Below, piece by piece: positions 6,346-14,415 of a stretch of 45,711 nt of DNA (its first letter is position 1; every line of letters starts with the position of its first letter). This DNA comes from Alphaproteobacteria bacterium. Its GTDB lineage: Bacteria; Pseudomonadota; Alphaproteobacteria; CACZRW01. The DNA lies in NCBI GenBank assembly GCA_017507765.1, contig JAFWAG010000033.1, forward strand, positions 1 through 45,711. The letters are read 5' to 3'. The translations under genes were made by a program, and so were the position numbers. The notes under the pieces are model-generated. The model worked only from the letters and a program-made list of their open reading frames with translations. It made no database searches and had not been told where the DNA came from.

Positions 6346-8213
6346 TTATTCTGCGGTGTCGATAAGGGATATTCTTACCCAACCGTTACCGGTGCATTTG
6401 GCGCTGCCGGTTTCTCCGCCGCCTTCATCAAACACCCATACCGCAGGGTCGCAAGCCGGCCAGCCTGTCGGCATGGGGTCAAGGCAAACTCTGCCGCCTC
6501 CGCCTCCTCCGGCATAGGAGTTTCCGCGTCCGCCATCTCCACCGCCGAATCCTCCGCCGGCACCACCAGCTCCGCCACCACGGGTATCACCCCCGCCACC
6601 GCCTCCGCCGCCATAGGCGCCGCCGTTACCTCCGGCACCAAGTGCACCCCAAGCATAATTTTGTCCGCCAAGGCCATAAGCTGATGGAGTGCCGTTATTG
6701 CCACCGCCAACTCCGCCCAAGCCTTTGCAGCCGCCTAAGGAGTTTGCGCCTCCGCCACAGCTGTTGCCTCCGCCACCGTGGTTTGCCGTATAAGTGCTGT
6801 TCCAGGTTCCCGAAGCTCCGCCGCCGACCAAGATACGATGTTTATCTTGCCAAGCTGATGTGCCAAAGCGGATTTCCGTGCCTCCTCCGGCTCCGACGTA
6901 GCCTCCTCCTATACCAATACCGGCAACAATGACAAAAAATGAATCTGCTTTTTTGTGGATTTTGCTTCCCCAACTGTAACCGCCGTATCCTTTGCCGGTG
7001 GAGTTGTTTCCTCCGCATAATTCAAACTTGTATTCCGCTTCTCTGCCCAAAAGAGTGAAGGTGTAAGTGTTCGGAGTGTTTTGGTAAAAATATTCCGTTA
7101 AAGACGGGTTGTTTCTTAACTCGCAAGACGTTTGGCTCAGGTTGTTATAGGCTTTATAGGTGAGCTTGTGGCTGACGGCAGTCGGGGAATTGCCATTTGC
7201 TTCATAAGCTTTGCGAACTTGTTCACAGGTTTGGTTCAAGCGGTAATCATAGCCAAGTTTGCAAACGGTAGAGTTTCCGGAGTCGCAGTTATCAATTACT
7301 TCTTTCGGGTCATATCCGTTCGTAGACGTGAAATAACATTTGGTGGTGCGGAAAGCTCCGTTGTTGCCAGAGGTAAGGTTAAATGTAGTGCCGGATACCG
7401 GAGTTACTCCTTCGTCATGATAAACCTGCCATACTTCCTGACAAGTGCGGTTATAGCTGTTAATAAAGCCTTCCGTACAGTCCATGGTGTTTCCGGTGTT
7501 ACAAGACAGAATGATTTCCAATGGATTTTTGTTCCATTTGTCTTTACACCGTTTGTCTTCGGGAATGTCGGGGTTGGTAAAGCATAATTGTCCGGCATTT
7601 ACGGTTTGAGCGTTAAGGGAATTAAACTCATGCTCCTCTATCGCCGCAAAGATTTTATCCATGTCCAAGTCATCTTCTTTGTCATAGGCGGTTGTAACTA
7701 CCGGTATGCCTTTTGGCAATGAAGTAAAGCCGTAATTACTTATATTTTCCGCCCAGACTCCGTTTATACCCCATGCACGATTTGTATCTTGCGCTGAGTA
7801 TATTCCCGCCGATACGCCAAGCAATGATGCGACCTTTGCTGCTTTCATATCATTGCCGGCGTTATCGGAGGCTATCATCGCATTTATGGTGCCGTCCGAG
7901 TCTTTGCGGATACCTATGGAGTAGCCGGTTATATCCACGCCAACTTCAACCGGTTCAAGAATTGTAGTACCAACCGAAAGCGAGTCTTTGTTTGCTTCGA
8001 TATATTCCTTGGTTTGCGCTTTTAACAAAAGCAGAGTGTTGGCTTCGTTTATATTGTCGATTTCTTCCCGCCGGTCGGCAACGTGTTTATAAAGTATCGG
8101 CGTTAAGGCGGCAATAAGCCCTAACATCACAATAACTTCAACGGTGATACTTCCGGATTGGACGCTATTTTCTAGCGGGGGGGGGTAGAGACTTTCATTT
8201 TTCTAGGAAACAT
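6346..8213 (-). CDS. Pilin-like adhesin with cysteine modules and ALK-type glycine-rich domain; 5' end out of frame at a C9 tract
   Basis: The uninterrupted frame is 6346-8130 (594 codons from a GTG with no good ribosome site). The natural start is ATG 8213, which has AAAGGA eight bases upstream. From there MFPRKMKVSTPP runs into nine C residues and a TAG. With ten or seven C the frame joins and gives a prepilin-type N-terminus, SG/SITVEVIVMLGLIAALTP, with glutamate at +5. Counted from 8130: a pilin-like helix and alpha/beta head to about 180; two homologous cysteine modules at about 210-265 and 282-336 (each with NxTC); then from about 355 a YTFTLLGREAEYKFELCGG start and a glycine-rich sheet domain resembling PF12810 (GGGTEIRF, RILVGGGASG). 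Probably a surface pilus-tip or pseudopilin adhesin. It follows dnaG by about 60 bases. Confidence 0.8.
8177..8185. repeat. G9/C9 homopolymer at the start of the pilin-like gene
   Basis: Nine C residues on the minus strand lie after codon 9 of the frame starting at 8213, directly followed by a small hairpin (CGCTA-GAAAA-TAGCG, plus-strand 8163-8177). As written, the tract leads to a TAG two codons later. It is a classic slipped-strand position, close to the start codon and in a surface-protein gene. Confidence 0.9.
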
Positions 8214-8274
8214 AGCTTTTTCCTTTCTTAAGTTTAAGTAAGAATAGAATGGCTTAAGTATAGGCAATAAAACT

Positions 8275-10044
8275 TTACGTGTAAAGCTCGCTAAGGATTT
8301 TTGCTTTTTCCGCTTGCAGGGCGCTGAAACGCTCCCAAAGCTCCGGCGGCGGTTCGTTAAGGCAGTCGGAAAGCAAAGCGGCGGTTGCTTCCAATTCTTC
8401 GCTGATTGCTTTTAATTGCAAAGAACGGAAACGCTCTTGCATTTCTTCTTCGATGTCGGCGGGGAAACGCTCTTTCCGCATAAGCATTTCCAGTTCGGGA
8501 AGAATGGGTTTTAACGATTTGCCTTTAGCAGTTAAAAGGTCTTGCAAGCTTTCGGCGGTGATGTCCGGATTGGCCATAATCTCTGTGCCGGCAATGGATA
8601 CCATTTCTTCAATATCTTTATCCGCAAATCTGACCGTCATATAAGCGTCAAGCCACTTTTCCATAAGGTTCGGATAGGATAGCAAATATGCCAAAAGCAT
8701 TTTGCCTTCGTCTCTGCCGGGGCGGCATTCCGGAAGCTTTACTTTTGCCGGTGTTTTTTTGCCGTCTTTGCGTTTTGCCGAGGCGGAGGTTATATCCCAA
8801 AGCTTTTGCCGTAGTTCCCGACGGTAATAATTTTGTACCGAAGGGTCGGCAATCTTGCTGACCGTATCTTCCACACTTTTTTCCAAAGCGGCTTTGCGCT
8901 CCGGAGTCGTAATGGCTTTACCACGGATAAGATTTTCCCATATCAGCCAGACAAGCGGTTGGCTTTCCGAAAGTTGCTCGGAAAAGCTTTTGGTGCCGAA
9001 AGTTTGCAGGTATTCGTCCGGGTCAAGCTTGTCCGGAAGGAAAATAAACCGCAAAGAAAAGCCGGGCTTTAATATCGGTAAGGCTCTTTCGGCGGCTCGC
9101 ATTGCGGCACGCTGACCGGCTTCGTCGCCGTCAAAGCAAACTATCGGTTCGGGAACAATCTTCCAAAGGGCTTGAATCTGTATTTCCGTCAAGGCGGTGC
9201 CAAGAGGGGCTACCGCAAACGGAAAGCCCGCTTTGTGCAGGGCTATGACGTCCATATAGCCTTCAACCAATAACAAAGTCTGTTGTTCACGGGCGGGAAC
9301 GGACGCTCTGGTCAAAGCGTAAAGGACTTCGCCTTTGTGGAATAAATCCGTGTCCGGAGAGTTTAAATATTTCGGTTCGGCGTCTTTCATAACCCTGCCG
9401 CCAAAAGCGATAATCCTGCCTCGCTTATCCGCAATCGGAAACATTACCCTGTCCCGAAAGTAGTCGTATGAATCTCTGCCGTCTCTGCCCGGTGAAACCA
9501 GTCCGGCGGCAAACATTTGTTCTTCGGGAATGCCTTTTTGTTGCAGTTCCGCTTTTAAGGTGTTGCCGGTGCCGGCATAACCCAAACGGAAGTTCGCTAT
9601 GTCGGTATCGGAAAGCCCACGTCCCCGAAGGTATTGCAAGGCTTCTTTGCCCGCCGGAGAATGAAGTTGCTTTTCATAAAAGGCGCAGGCAGATTCAATT
9701 ACTTCATGCAGAGTTGCCCGCTTTTTTTCCTTTTCCCGTTCTGCCGGAGAGCTTTTCGGTACTTCCATGCCGACTTTGGCGGCAAGCTTTTCTACGGCCT
9801 CGGGAAAGGAAATCCCGTCGGTCGCCATGACAAAAGAAAAAATGTCTCCGTGGGCGCCGCAACCAAAACAATGGTAAAAACCTTTGTCGTCGCTGACCGA
9901 AAATGACGGAGTCTTTTCTTTGTGGAAGGGACAGAGTCCGGTGTAATCTCTGCCACGATGCGTAAGCTTTACCCGTCTGCCGACATCCTCGGTCAAGGAA
10001 AGACGGGATTTTAATTCTTCCATAAAGCGTACCGGATAAGGCAT
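8275..10044 (-). CDS. dnaG: DNA primase
   Basis: 589 residues. DnaG makes RNA primers for the replication fork. The N-terminal CHC2 zinc domain has Cys38, His41, Cys59 and Cys62 (LCPFHKEKTPSF, YHCFGCG). The RNA-polymerase-like basic motif EPKYLNSPDTDLFHKGEVLY lies at about 223-242. The TOPRIM site has Glu261 in LLLVEGYMDVIAL, Asp305/Asp307 in DGDEAG, and DPDEY at about 341-345. The C-terminal helicase-binding part is more variable, as usual. The gene begins one base after the upstream YqeY-family gene ends. In many alphaproteobacteria rpoD follows dnaG; here the pilin-like gene follows instead. Confidence 0.97.
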   Translation of the reverse strand: MPYPVRFMEELKSRLSLTEDVGRRVKLTHRGRDYTGLCPFHKEKTPSFSVSDDKGFYHCFGCGAHGDIFSFVMATDGISFPEAVEKLAAKVGMEVPKSSPAEREKEKKRATLHEVIESACAFYEKQLHSPAGKEALQYLRGRGLSDTDIANFRLGYAGTGNTLKAELQQKGIPEEQMFAAGLVSPGRDGRDSYDYFRDRVMFPIADKRGRIIAFGGRVMKDAEPKYLNSPDTDLFHKGEVLYALTRASVPAREQQTLLLVEGYMDVIALHKAGFPFAVAPLGTALTEIQIQALWKIVPEPIVCFDGDEAGQRAAMRAAERALPILKPGFSLRFIFLPDKLDPDEYLQTFGTKSFSEQLSESQPLVWLIWENLIRGKAITTPERKAALEKSVEDTVSKIADPSVQNYYRRELRQKLWDITSASAKRKDGKKTPAKVKLPECRPGRDEGKMLLAYLLSYPNLMEKWLDAYMTVRFADKDIEEMVSIAGTEIMANPDITAESLQDLLTAKGKSLKPILPELEMLMRKERFPADIEEEMQERFRSLQLKAISEELEATAALLSDCLNEPPPELWERFSALQAEKAKILSELYT

Positions 10045-10045
10045 A

Positions 10046-10507
10046 TTATATCTGCGCTAACTGTTCTTTCACTTTTACCGAAGCTTGGGAAAAGTCAATC
10101 TGTCCGGCGTATTTTTCCCGTAAAAGAGCCATGACTTTGCCCATGTCTTTAAGTCCGACGGCTCCGGTGGCGGAAATCGCTTCGCTGATTGCGGAGGCGG
10201 TTTCGGCTTCTCCAAGCTGCTTCGGCATGAAAGTACGGATAATGTCTATTTCCGATTTTTCCGCTTCGGCAAGGTCAGAGCGGCCGCCTTTGGTGTACAT
10301 TTCTATGCTGTCATTGCGCTGCTTTATCATCGATTGCAAAAGAACCAAAATCTCTGCATCGCTTATGCCGTCAAGGTTGCCCGTACTGCGCGCGGCAATG
10401 TCTCTGTCCTTTATCGCAGCAATGATTAAGCGAATGGTCGATACTTTGTTGTCGGATTTTTCTATCATTGCGGTTTTTAAGGCATCACGCAAATCGTCTC
10501 TTAACAT
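10046..10507 (-). CDS. GatB/YqeY domain protein
   Basis: 153 residues, the normal length for YqeY. The protein is all helical and resembles the C-terminal tRNA-binding domain of GatB; its exact role is not known, though a link to tRNA amidation has been proposed for the fold. Visible family features are the N-terminal MLRDDLRDALKTAMIEKSDN, IRLIIAAIKDRDIAAR, LLQSMIKQRNDSIEMY, LAEAEKSEIDIIRTFMPKQL and the end DMGKVMALLREKYAGQIDF. AAGGAGAC precedes the ATG. One base separates it from dnaG, so it is almost certainly in an operon with it; yqeY-dnaG pairs are common in bacteria. Confidence 0.93.
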   Translation of the reverse strand: MLRDDLRDALKTAMIEKSDNKVSTIRLIIAAIKDRDIAARSTGNLDGISDAEILVLLQSMIKQRNDSIEMYTKGGRSDLAEAEKSEIDIIRTFMPKQLGEAETASAISEAISATGAVGLKDMGKVMALLREKYAGQIDFSQASVKVKEQLAQI

Positions 10508-10561
10508 AACAGTCTCCTTTTTCTTTATTACTTGTTCATAGGTATAGCATGAATGGCAAAG

Positions 10562-10596
10562 AAAAAACCACCCATAAAATTATGAGCGGTTTTTTA
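10562..10596 (-). terminator. Terminator after the triple-FlaF gene
   Basis: The hairpin AAAAAACC..CATAA/TATG..GGTTTTTT has A/T-rich outer arms, so it can work in both directions. It lies between the end of the FlaF-like gene and the start of the yqeY-dnaG unit. Confidence 0.7.
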
Positions 10597-10617
10597 CTTT
10601 TATGCTTTGGTCGGCAA

Positions 10618-11589
10618 TTATGAAGCCTGCATACGTTCAAGCAATCCTTCGCATATCTGAAGGTTGGTGTTGATAAGCGTATCAAGCGTTTTGACATTCA
10701 TGCTGCCGTTGTATTCAAAAGTCTTTTGAGCCGTGAAATCAGCCAAAAGAATCAGATTGTCTTTGATGTCTTGCGGCATCGGATGAGAGGCTTTGGATAC
10801 CAAAGTCCGGATTTCTACCCACAGTTTCAAGTTGTCGTCTAAGGCAGAGACAAGCTCGCTGTCGTTACCCGAAGCTTTCGCATTCGAAAGCGTCATCGCC
10901 GATTTTAAAAGTGCAAAGGCGTCTTCTTCACCAATGGATAAAGGACGGCTTTCCAAAAGACCTTCCGCAATCTGAAGGTTCGTGTTGACTAAAGAATTAA
11001 TGGTAGCCGCATTGACTTCTTTGCTGAGTTCAAAAGTCTTTTTAATTACAAACTCTGACAAAGTGTTCAAGTTGTCTTTAATCGAGTCCGGAAGGTCGTT
11101 GTTCGGACTTTTAACCAAAGTCTTAATCGCTACCCATAGCTTTAGGTTGTTGTTTAATGCTTCGGACATCAATAAGGAATCATTCTTTTCTAAAGCTAAA
11201 GACAAAGCATAAGAAGACTTTATCAGGGCAAATGCATCTTCTTCCAAAGTGGAAAGCATGGCATTTTCCAAAAGACCTTCCGCAATCTGAAGATTGATGT
11301 TCATAAAGGTTTCCAGAATCTCTTCACTTTTGTTTTCCCCGTATTCAAAAGTCTTCTTGATTACAAAAGTGCTTAACTGAAGGAACTTTTCCTGTAAGTC
11401 GGAAGAAATAACCTTTTCTTTCTTCGCAACCAAGGTGCGAACCAAAACCCATAAGCGGAGGTTTTCGTCAAGAGCGGAAATCAAAGCTGCTTCATCAGAC
11501 ATTTCTTTTGCTCGGGAAATATCAGCCGCAGCTTGAATGAAAGCAAATGCGTCTTCTTCAGTTTGTGATAAAGGTAAGGTGCTTCCCAT
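10618..11589 (-). CDS. Triple FlaF-like domain protein
   Basis: 323 residues from ATG 11589, which has GGAGG five bases upstream; an ATG at 11607 has no ribosome site. The protein is three helical repeats at residues 11-108, 116-213 and 221-318, with an exact 105-residue period and no gaps. Each carries EEDAFAxI/LxS, then NLxLWVxIxTLV (Trp47, Trp152, Trp257), then a helix ending xKTFE, then NxNLQIxEGLLE. This is the pattern of FlaF (PF07309), the alphaproteobacterial flagellin-synthesis regulator, which is normally one domain of about 115-120 residues. FlaF acts with FlbT and flagellin. No flagellin or flbT is beside it here. No signal peptide is present, so it is cytoplasmic. Confidence 0.82.
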   Translation of the reverse strand: MGSTLPLSQTEEDAFAFIQAAADISRAKEMSDEAALISALDENLRLWVLVRTLVAKKEKVISSDLQEKFLQLSTFVIKKTFEYGENKSEEILETFMNINLQIAEGLLENAMLSTLEEDAFALIKSSYALSLALEKNDSLLMSEALNNNLKLWVAIKTLVKSPNNDLPDSIKDNLNTLSEFVIKKTFELSKEVNAATINSLVNTNLQIAEGLLESRPLSIGEEDAFALLKSAMTLSNAKASGNDSELVSALDDNLKLWVEIRTLVSKASHPMPQDIKDNLILLADFTAQKTFEYNGSMNVKTLDTLINTNLQICEGLLERMQAS

Positions 11590-11792
11590 AAAATCCTCCA
11601 AATTCATTGTTGTTAAGGTTAAAAGTGTTTTGATGTTAACAAAAACCTATCCTATAAGAAAGCAAAAAAGATAAAAAATATCTATCCTTTATGCTTAAAA
11701 ATTGGTAACCTCAAACCATTCTGGCGTAAAAACGCCAAATGAAAGTTTTGTATGCACAATAACTTTTAAGATTTATCAAGGAGTACTGAATA

Positions 11793-12278
11793 ATGAAAAT
11801 GCGTATTTTAATGGCTTTAGCTTCGGTGGCTTTGGTTGCCGCTTGCGCCGAAACTCCCTCTGACAGCGACTTTGGCGTACAGGGTTCAACATATACCGCA
11901 AGCAACGGTGAGGAAATCGTTTACGGTTCCATGGAAGATTTTATGGAAAAAGCTCCGGATAGGGTTTTCTTTAACTTCGATAACTATTCTTTAAGTCCTG
12001 AAGCTATTGTTACTTTGAAGAAACAAGCAAAGTGGTTGGAAACTTATCCGGCGACAACCGTAATCATCGAAGGAAACTGCGATGAACGTGGTACCAGAGA
12101 ATATAACCTTGCTTTGGGTGAACGTCGTGCGAATGCCGTGAAAAATTATCTGGTTTCGCAAGGGATTAATCCGAACCGGATATCCGTAATCTCTTATGGT
12201 AAAGAACGTCCTGCGGTTATCGGTTCTACCGAAGAAGCTTGGGCTAAGAACCGTCGTGCGGTTACGGTTATTCAATAA
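11793..12278 (+). CDS. pal: Peptidoglycan-associated lipoprotein Pal
   Basis: 161 residues. Pal anchors the outer membrane to peptidoglycan and works with TolB in cell constriction. The signal peptide ends in the lipobox LVAAC with Cys18. The OmpA-like domain occupies about 55-161: RVFFNFDNYSLSPEA, then the DAP-binding region EGNCDERGTREYNLALGERR, then NRISVISYGKERP and the final NRRAVTVI. AAGGAG lies nine bases before the ATG. tolB, which usually precedes pal, is absent; a FlaF-like gene on the other strand lies upstream. cpoB follows after a short hairpin. Confidence 0.96.
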   Translation: MKMRILMALASVALVAACAETPSDSDFGVQGSTYTASNGEEIVYGSMEDFMEKAPDRVFFNFDNYSLSPEAIVTLKKQAKWLETYPATTVIIEGNCDERGTREYNLALGERRANAVKNYLVSQGINPNRISVISYGKERPAVIGSTEEAWAKNRRAVTVIQ

Positions 12279-12289
12279 TCAATAACGGT

Positions 12290-12325
12290 GAAAAGGCGTG
12301 GAGGTAAAAACCAAAGCGCCTTTTC
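12290..12325 (+). other. Hairpin between pal and cpoB
   Basis: GAAAAGGCG (12290-12298) pairs perfectly with CGCCTTTTC (12317-12325) around an 18-base loop. No T-run follows, so it is more likely a processing or mRNA-stability element than a full terminator. It would let pal be expressed above cpoB. Confidence 0.6.
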
Positions 12326-12363
12326 TGTATCCTGATTTCGGCGGTTTTGCAAAAGGAGTGCCT

Positions 12364-13107
12364 ATGAAAATATCTGCTTTGCTTATGACGGGTATGGCTT
12401 TTTTGGCTGTGGTTATTGGTGCGGTTTCTCCGGCGGCGGCTGAAACGGAGGAATATAACTTGTCTGCTTCCGACCATATTGAAATTAAAATGGGTGAATT
12501 GGAAAAACAATTTGCCACTTTGACAAATGAAGTGGAAAGAATGAAGCATGAGATTGCAATCTTGACCCAAAAACAAGAACGCATGAATGCCGATATAGAA
12601 CTGCGCTTTAAAGAAATGGCAGCAAAAGCGGTGAAGGCGGAGGCTGCGCCTGTTCCTGCGGCTGCTTCGGTGCCTGTTTCGACTTCGGCGTCGGAAAAGC
12701 CCAAAGCTGCTACTTCGGGTTTGACGCCAAAACAGGAATATGATGCCGCTTATGATTTGTTGAAAAAGAATGATTTTGCCAATGCGGAAAAAGCTTTTGC
12801 CGCTTTTGTGAAAAAATATCCGAAAGAAAAACTTGCCGGAAATGCTCAGTATTGGTTGGGCGAAACCTATTATGTCAGGAAAAATTATGACAAGGCGGCG
12901 GTTGCTTTCGCCGAAGCGTATAAGAATTATCCCCAAAATTATAAGGCTCCCGATAATTTTTTAAAGCTTGGGCTGTCTATGCAAGAGCTTGGGAAAAAAG
13001 ACGAAGCGTGCGCCGTCTTTAAAAACTATGCGAAAGAATATCCCGAAGCTCCGGTGGCTTTCCGGCAAAGAGCCGAAAAAGAAGCAGGAAAAATCGGGTG
13101 CAAGTAA
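12364..13107 (+). CDS. cpoB: CpoB (YbgF), Tol-Pal associated periplasmic protein
   Basis: About 247 residues from ATG 12364, chosen because AGGAG lies five bases upstream and a signal peptide follows at once (MKISALLMTGMAFLAVVIG, cleaved after PAAA). A GTG at 12298 would add 22 unlikely residues. A coiled coil at about 37-85 (ELEKQFATLTNEVERMKHEI) drives trimerisation in the family. An Ala/Pro linker follows, then a TPR domain: EYDAAYDLLKKNDFANAEKA, AQYWLGETYYVRKNYDKA, and FLKLGLSMQELGKKDEA. CpoB coordinates outer-membrane constriction with peptidoglycan synthesis. The 3' end overlaps tilS by ten bases. Confidence 0.94.
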   Translation: MKISALLMTGMAFLAVVIGAVSPAAAETEEYNLSASDHIEIKMGELEKQFATLTNEVERMKHEIAILTQKQERMNADIELRFKEMAAKAVKAEAAPVPAAASVPVSTSASEKPKAATSGLTPKQEYDAAYDLLKKNDFANAEKAFAAFVKKYPKEKLAGNAQYWLGETYYVRKNYDKAAVAFAEAYKNYPQNYKAPDNFLKLGLSMQELGKKDEACAVFKNYAKEYPEAPVAFRQRAEKEAGKIGCK

Positions 13108-14405
13108 AGCCTATAACGACAGAAGAGTTTGCTGAAGCTATGGAAGCTTTTGCTCCGTGGGAAGATAAGCCTTTATTCGCGGTGGCAGTATCCGGCGGTG
13201 CGGACAGTATCGCCTTATGCCGCTTGGCGGCTGATTATGCCGAGCAGGTCGGGGGAAAAGTCGTGGCTTTGACCGTTGACCATGGGTTGAGGCCGGAGTC
13301 TGCGGCGGAAGCTTTGCAAGTCGGGAAATGGCTGAAAGATTTAAATATCGCCCATCATATTTTAGTTTGGGAAGGCGAAAAGCCCACTTCCCGTATTGAA
13401 GAAATCGCCAGAGATGCCCGCTATAATCTGTTGCTTTCTTGGTGTCGGGATAACGGTTGTTTGCATCTTTTGCTGGCTCATAATCAAGGAGACCAAGCCG
13501 AAACATTCCTTTTGCGCTTGGCAAAGTCAAGCGGGGTTGACGGGTTGGCGGCTATGCCGGCGCAAAGCTTCCGAAGGGAAGTTGAGGTTTTGCGTCCTTT
13601 GCTCTCTTTCTCTCGGGAAAGAATAATTGCGACTAATCATGCGTATGGGCAAGAGTGGGTGGAAGACCCCTCGAATCAAAGCGAAGTTTTTCAACGGGTG
13701 AAGTGGCGGAAGTTTATGCCTGCTTTAAAGCCGTTGGGAATTACGGCGGACAGTGTTGCTCTGGCGGTGGCTAAACAAGCTGAAGTGAAAGATGTTCTGG
13801 CAAATATGATTGCCGATTTTGCCGCAAGTTCGGTTAAGATTTCTCCGCTTGGATATGCGGAAATTGCTTGGCAGGCCGCTTTGGATTTACAGGAAGAAAC
13901 GGCTTGCCGCTTGTTAAGCCATATCTTGATGACTATCGGCGGGGAAAAGTATCCGCCTCGGCGAGAGAAGGTGCTTCATTTATGGGAGTCTTTGCGGGAA
14001 GGAAAACAAAAATCCGGTCATACTCTTGCCGGTTGTAAAGTCATTTTACGGGAAAAAGATACTCAGCTTTTAATCGTGCGGGAAGTGGGAAAACTTCCCC
14101 CGCCTATGCCTTTATCGATAATGGAAGGCAAAGATTTATATTGGGATAGATTTAAGCTCTCCTTTGCCGGAGATATACCGGAAAATGCCGTTTTGGCTCC
14201 GCTTGGGAGAGGAAAAAAAGAGCTTTTTCCGGAAGTGCCGGCGGCTGCTTTGGTGTCTTTGCCGGCAATATTTGTGAAAGACACTCTTTTGCTTGTCCCG
14301 CATTTGGGATATAAAGATAAAACTGTAAAAACCGGAAATGCTCAGGTATGTTTTATGCCGGCTTTGCCTTTGACCGGAGCAGGCCATAAAAATAAAGGAA
14401 AATAA
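13098..14405 (+). CDS. tilS: tRNA(Ile)-lysidine synthase
   Basis: 435 residues. TilS adds lysine to C34 of the CAU-anticodon tRNA-Ile using ATP, letting it read AUA. The PP-loop motif VSGGADS is at residues 31-37, followed by [12 protein letters not shown] and [16 protein letters not shown], both typical of TilS. The later section [11 protein letters not shown] (family: R...R..++P.L) sits at the substrate domain, and a variable C-terminal domain completes it. The start is a GTG overlapping cpoB, with AGGAAAAA upstream. ftsH begins 11 bases after the stop. The order cpoB-tilS-ftsH-glmM is a known alphaproteobacterial arrangement. Confidence 0.95.
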   Translation: MQVKPITTEEFAEAMEAFAPWEDKPLFAVAVSGGADSIALCRLAADYAEQVGGKVVALTVDHGLRPESAAEALQVGKWLKDLNIAHHILVWEGEKPTSRIEEIARDARYNLLLSWCRDNGCLHLLLAHNQGDQAETFLLRLAKSSGVDGLAAMPAQSFRREVEVLRPLLSFSRERIIATNHAYGQEWVEDPSNQSEVFQRVKWRKFMPALKPLGITADSVALAVAKQAEVKDVLANMIADFAASSVKISPLGYAEIAWQAALDLQEETACRLLSHILMTIGGEKYPPRREKVLHLWESLREGKQKSGHTLAGCKVILREKDTQLLIVREVGKLPPPMPLSIMEGKDLYWDRFKLSFAGDIPENAVLAPLGRGKKELFPEVPAAALVSLPAIFVKDTLLLVPHLGYKDKTVKTGNAQVCFMPALPLTGAGHKNKGK

Positions 14406-14415
14406 GAAGGTATAT

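Noticed and set aside
6307-6932. Several reading frames on both strands opposite the glycine-rich region
   Set aside because: They come from GGN/NCC codon runs of the adhesin's glycine-rich domain, have no ribosome sites and have biased Pro/Ala/Ser composition.
11613-11639. Three TTAA half-sites upstream of the triple FlaF gene as CtrA sites
   Set aside because: Their spacings are 2 and 14 bases, not the 7 needed for a CtrA box, and the DNA is AT-rich.
12298-12363. Longer N-terminus of CpoB from GTG 12298
   Set aside because: It would precede the signal peptide with 22 residues and lies in the hairpin; ATG 12364 has a proper ribosome site.
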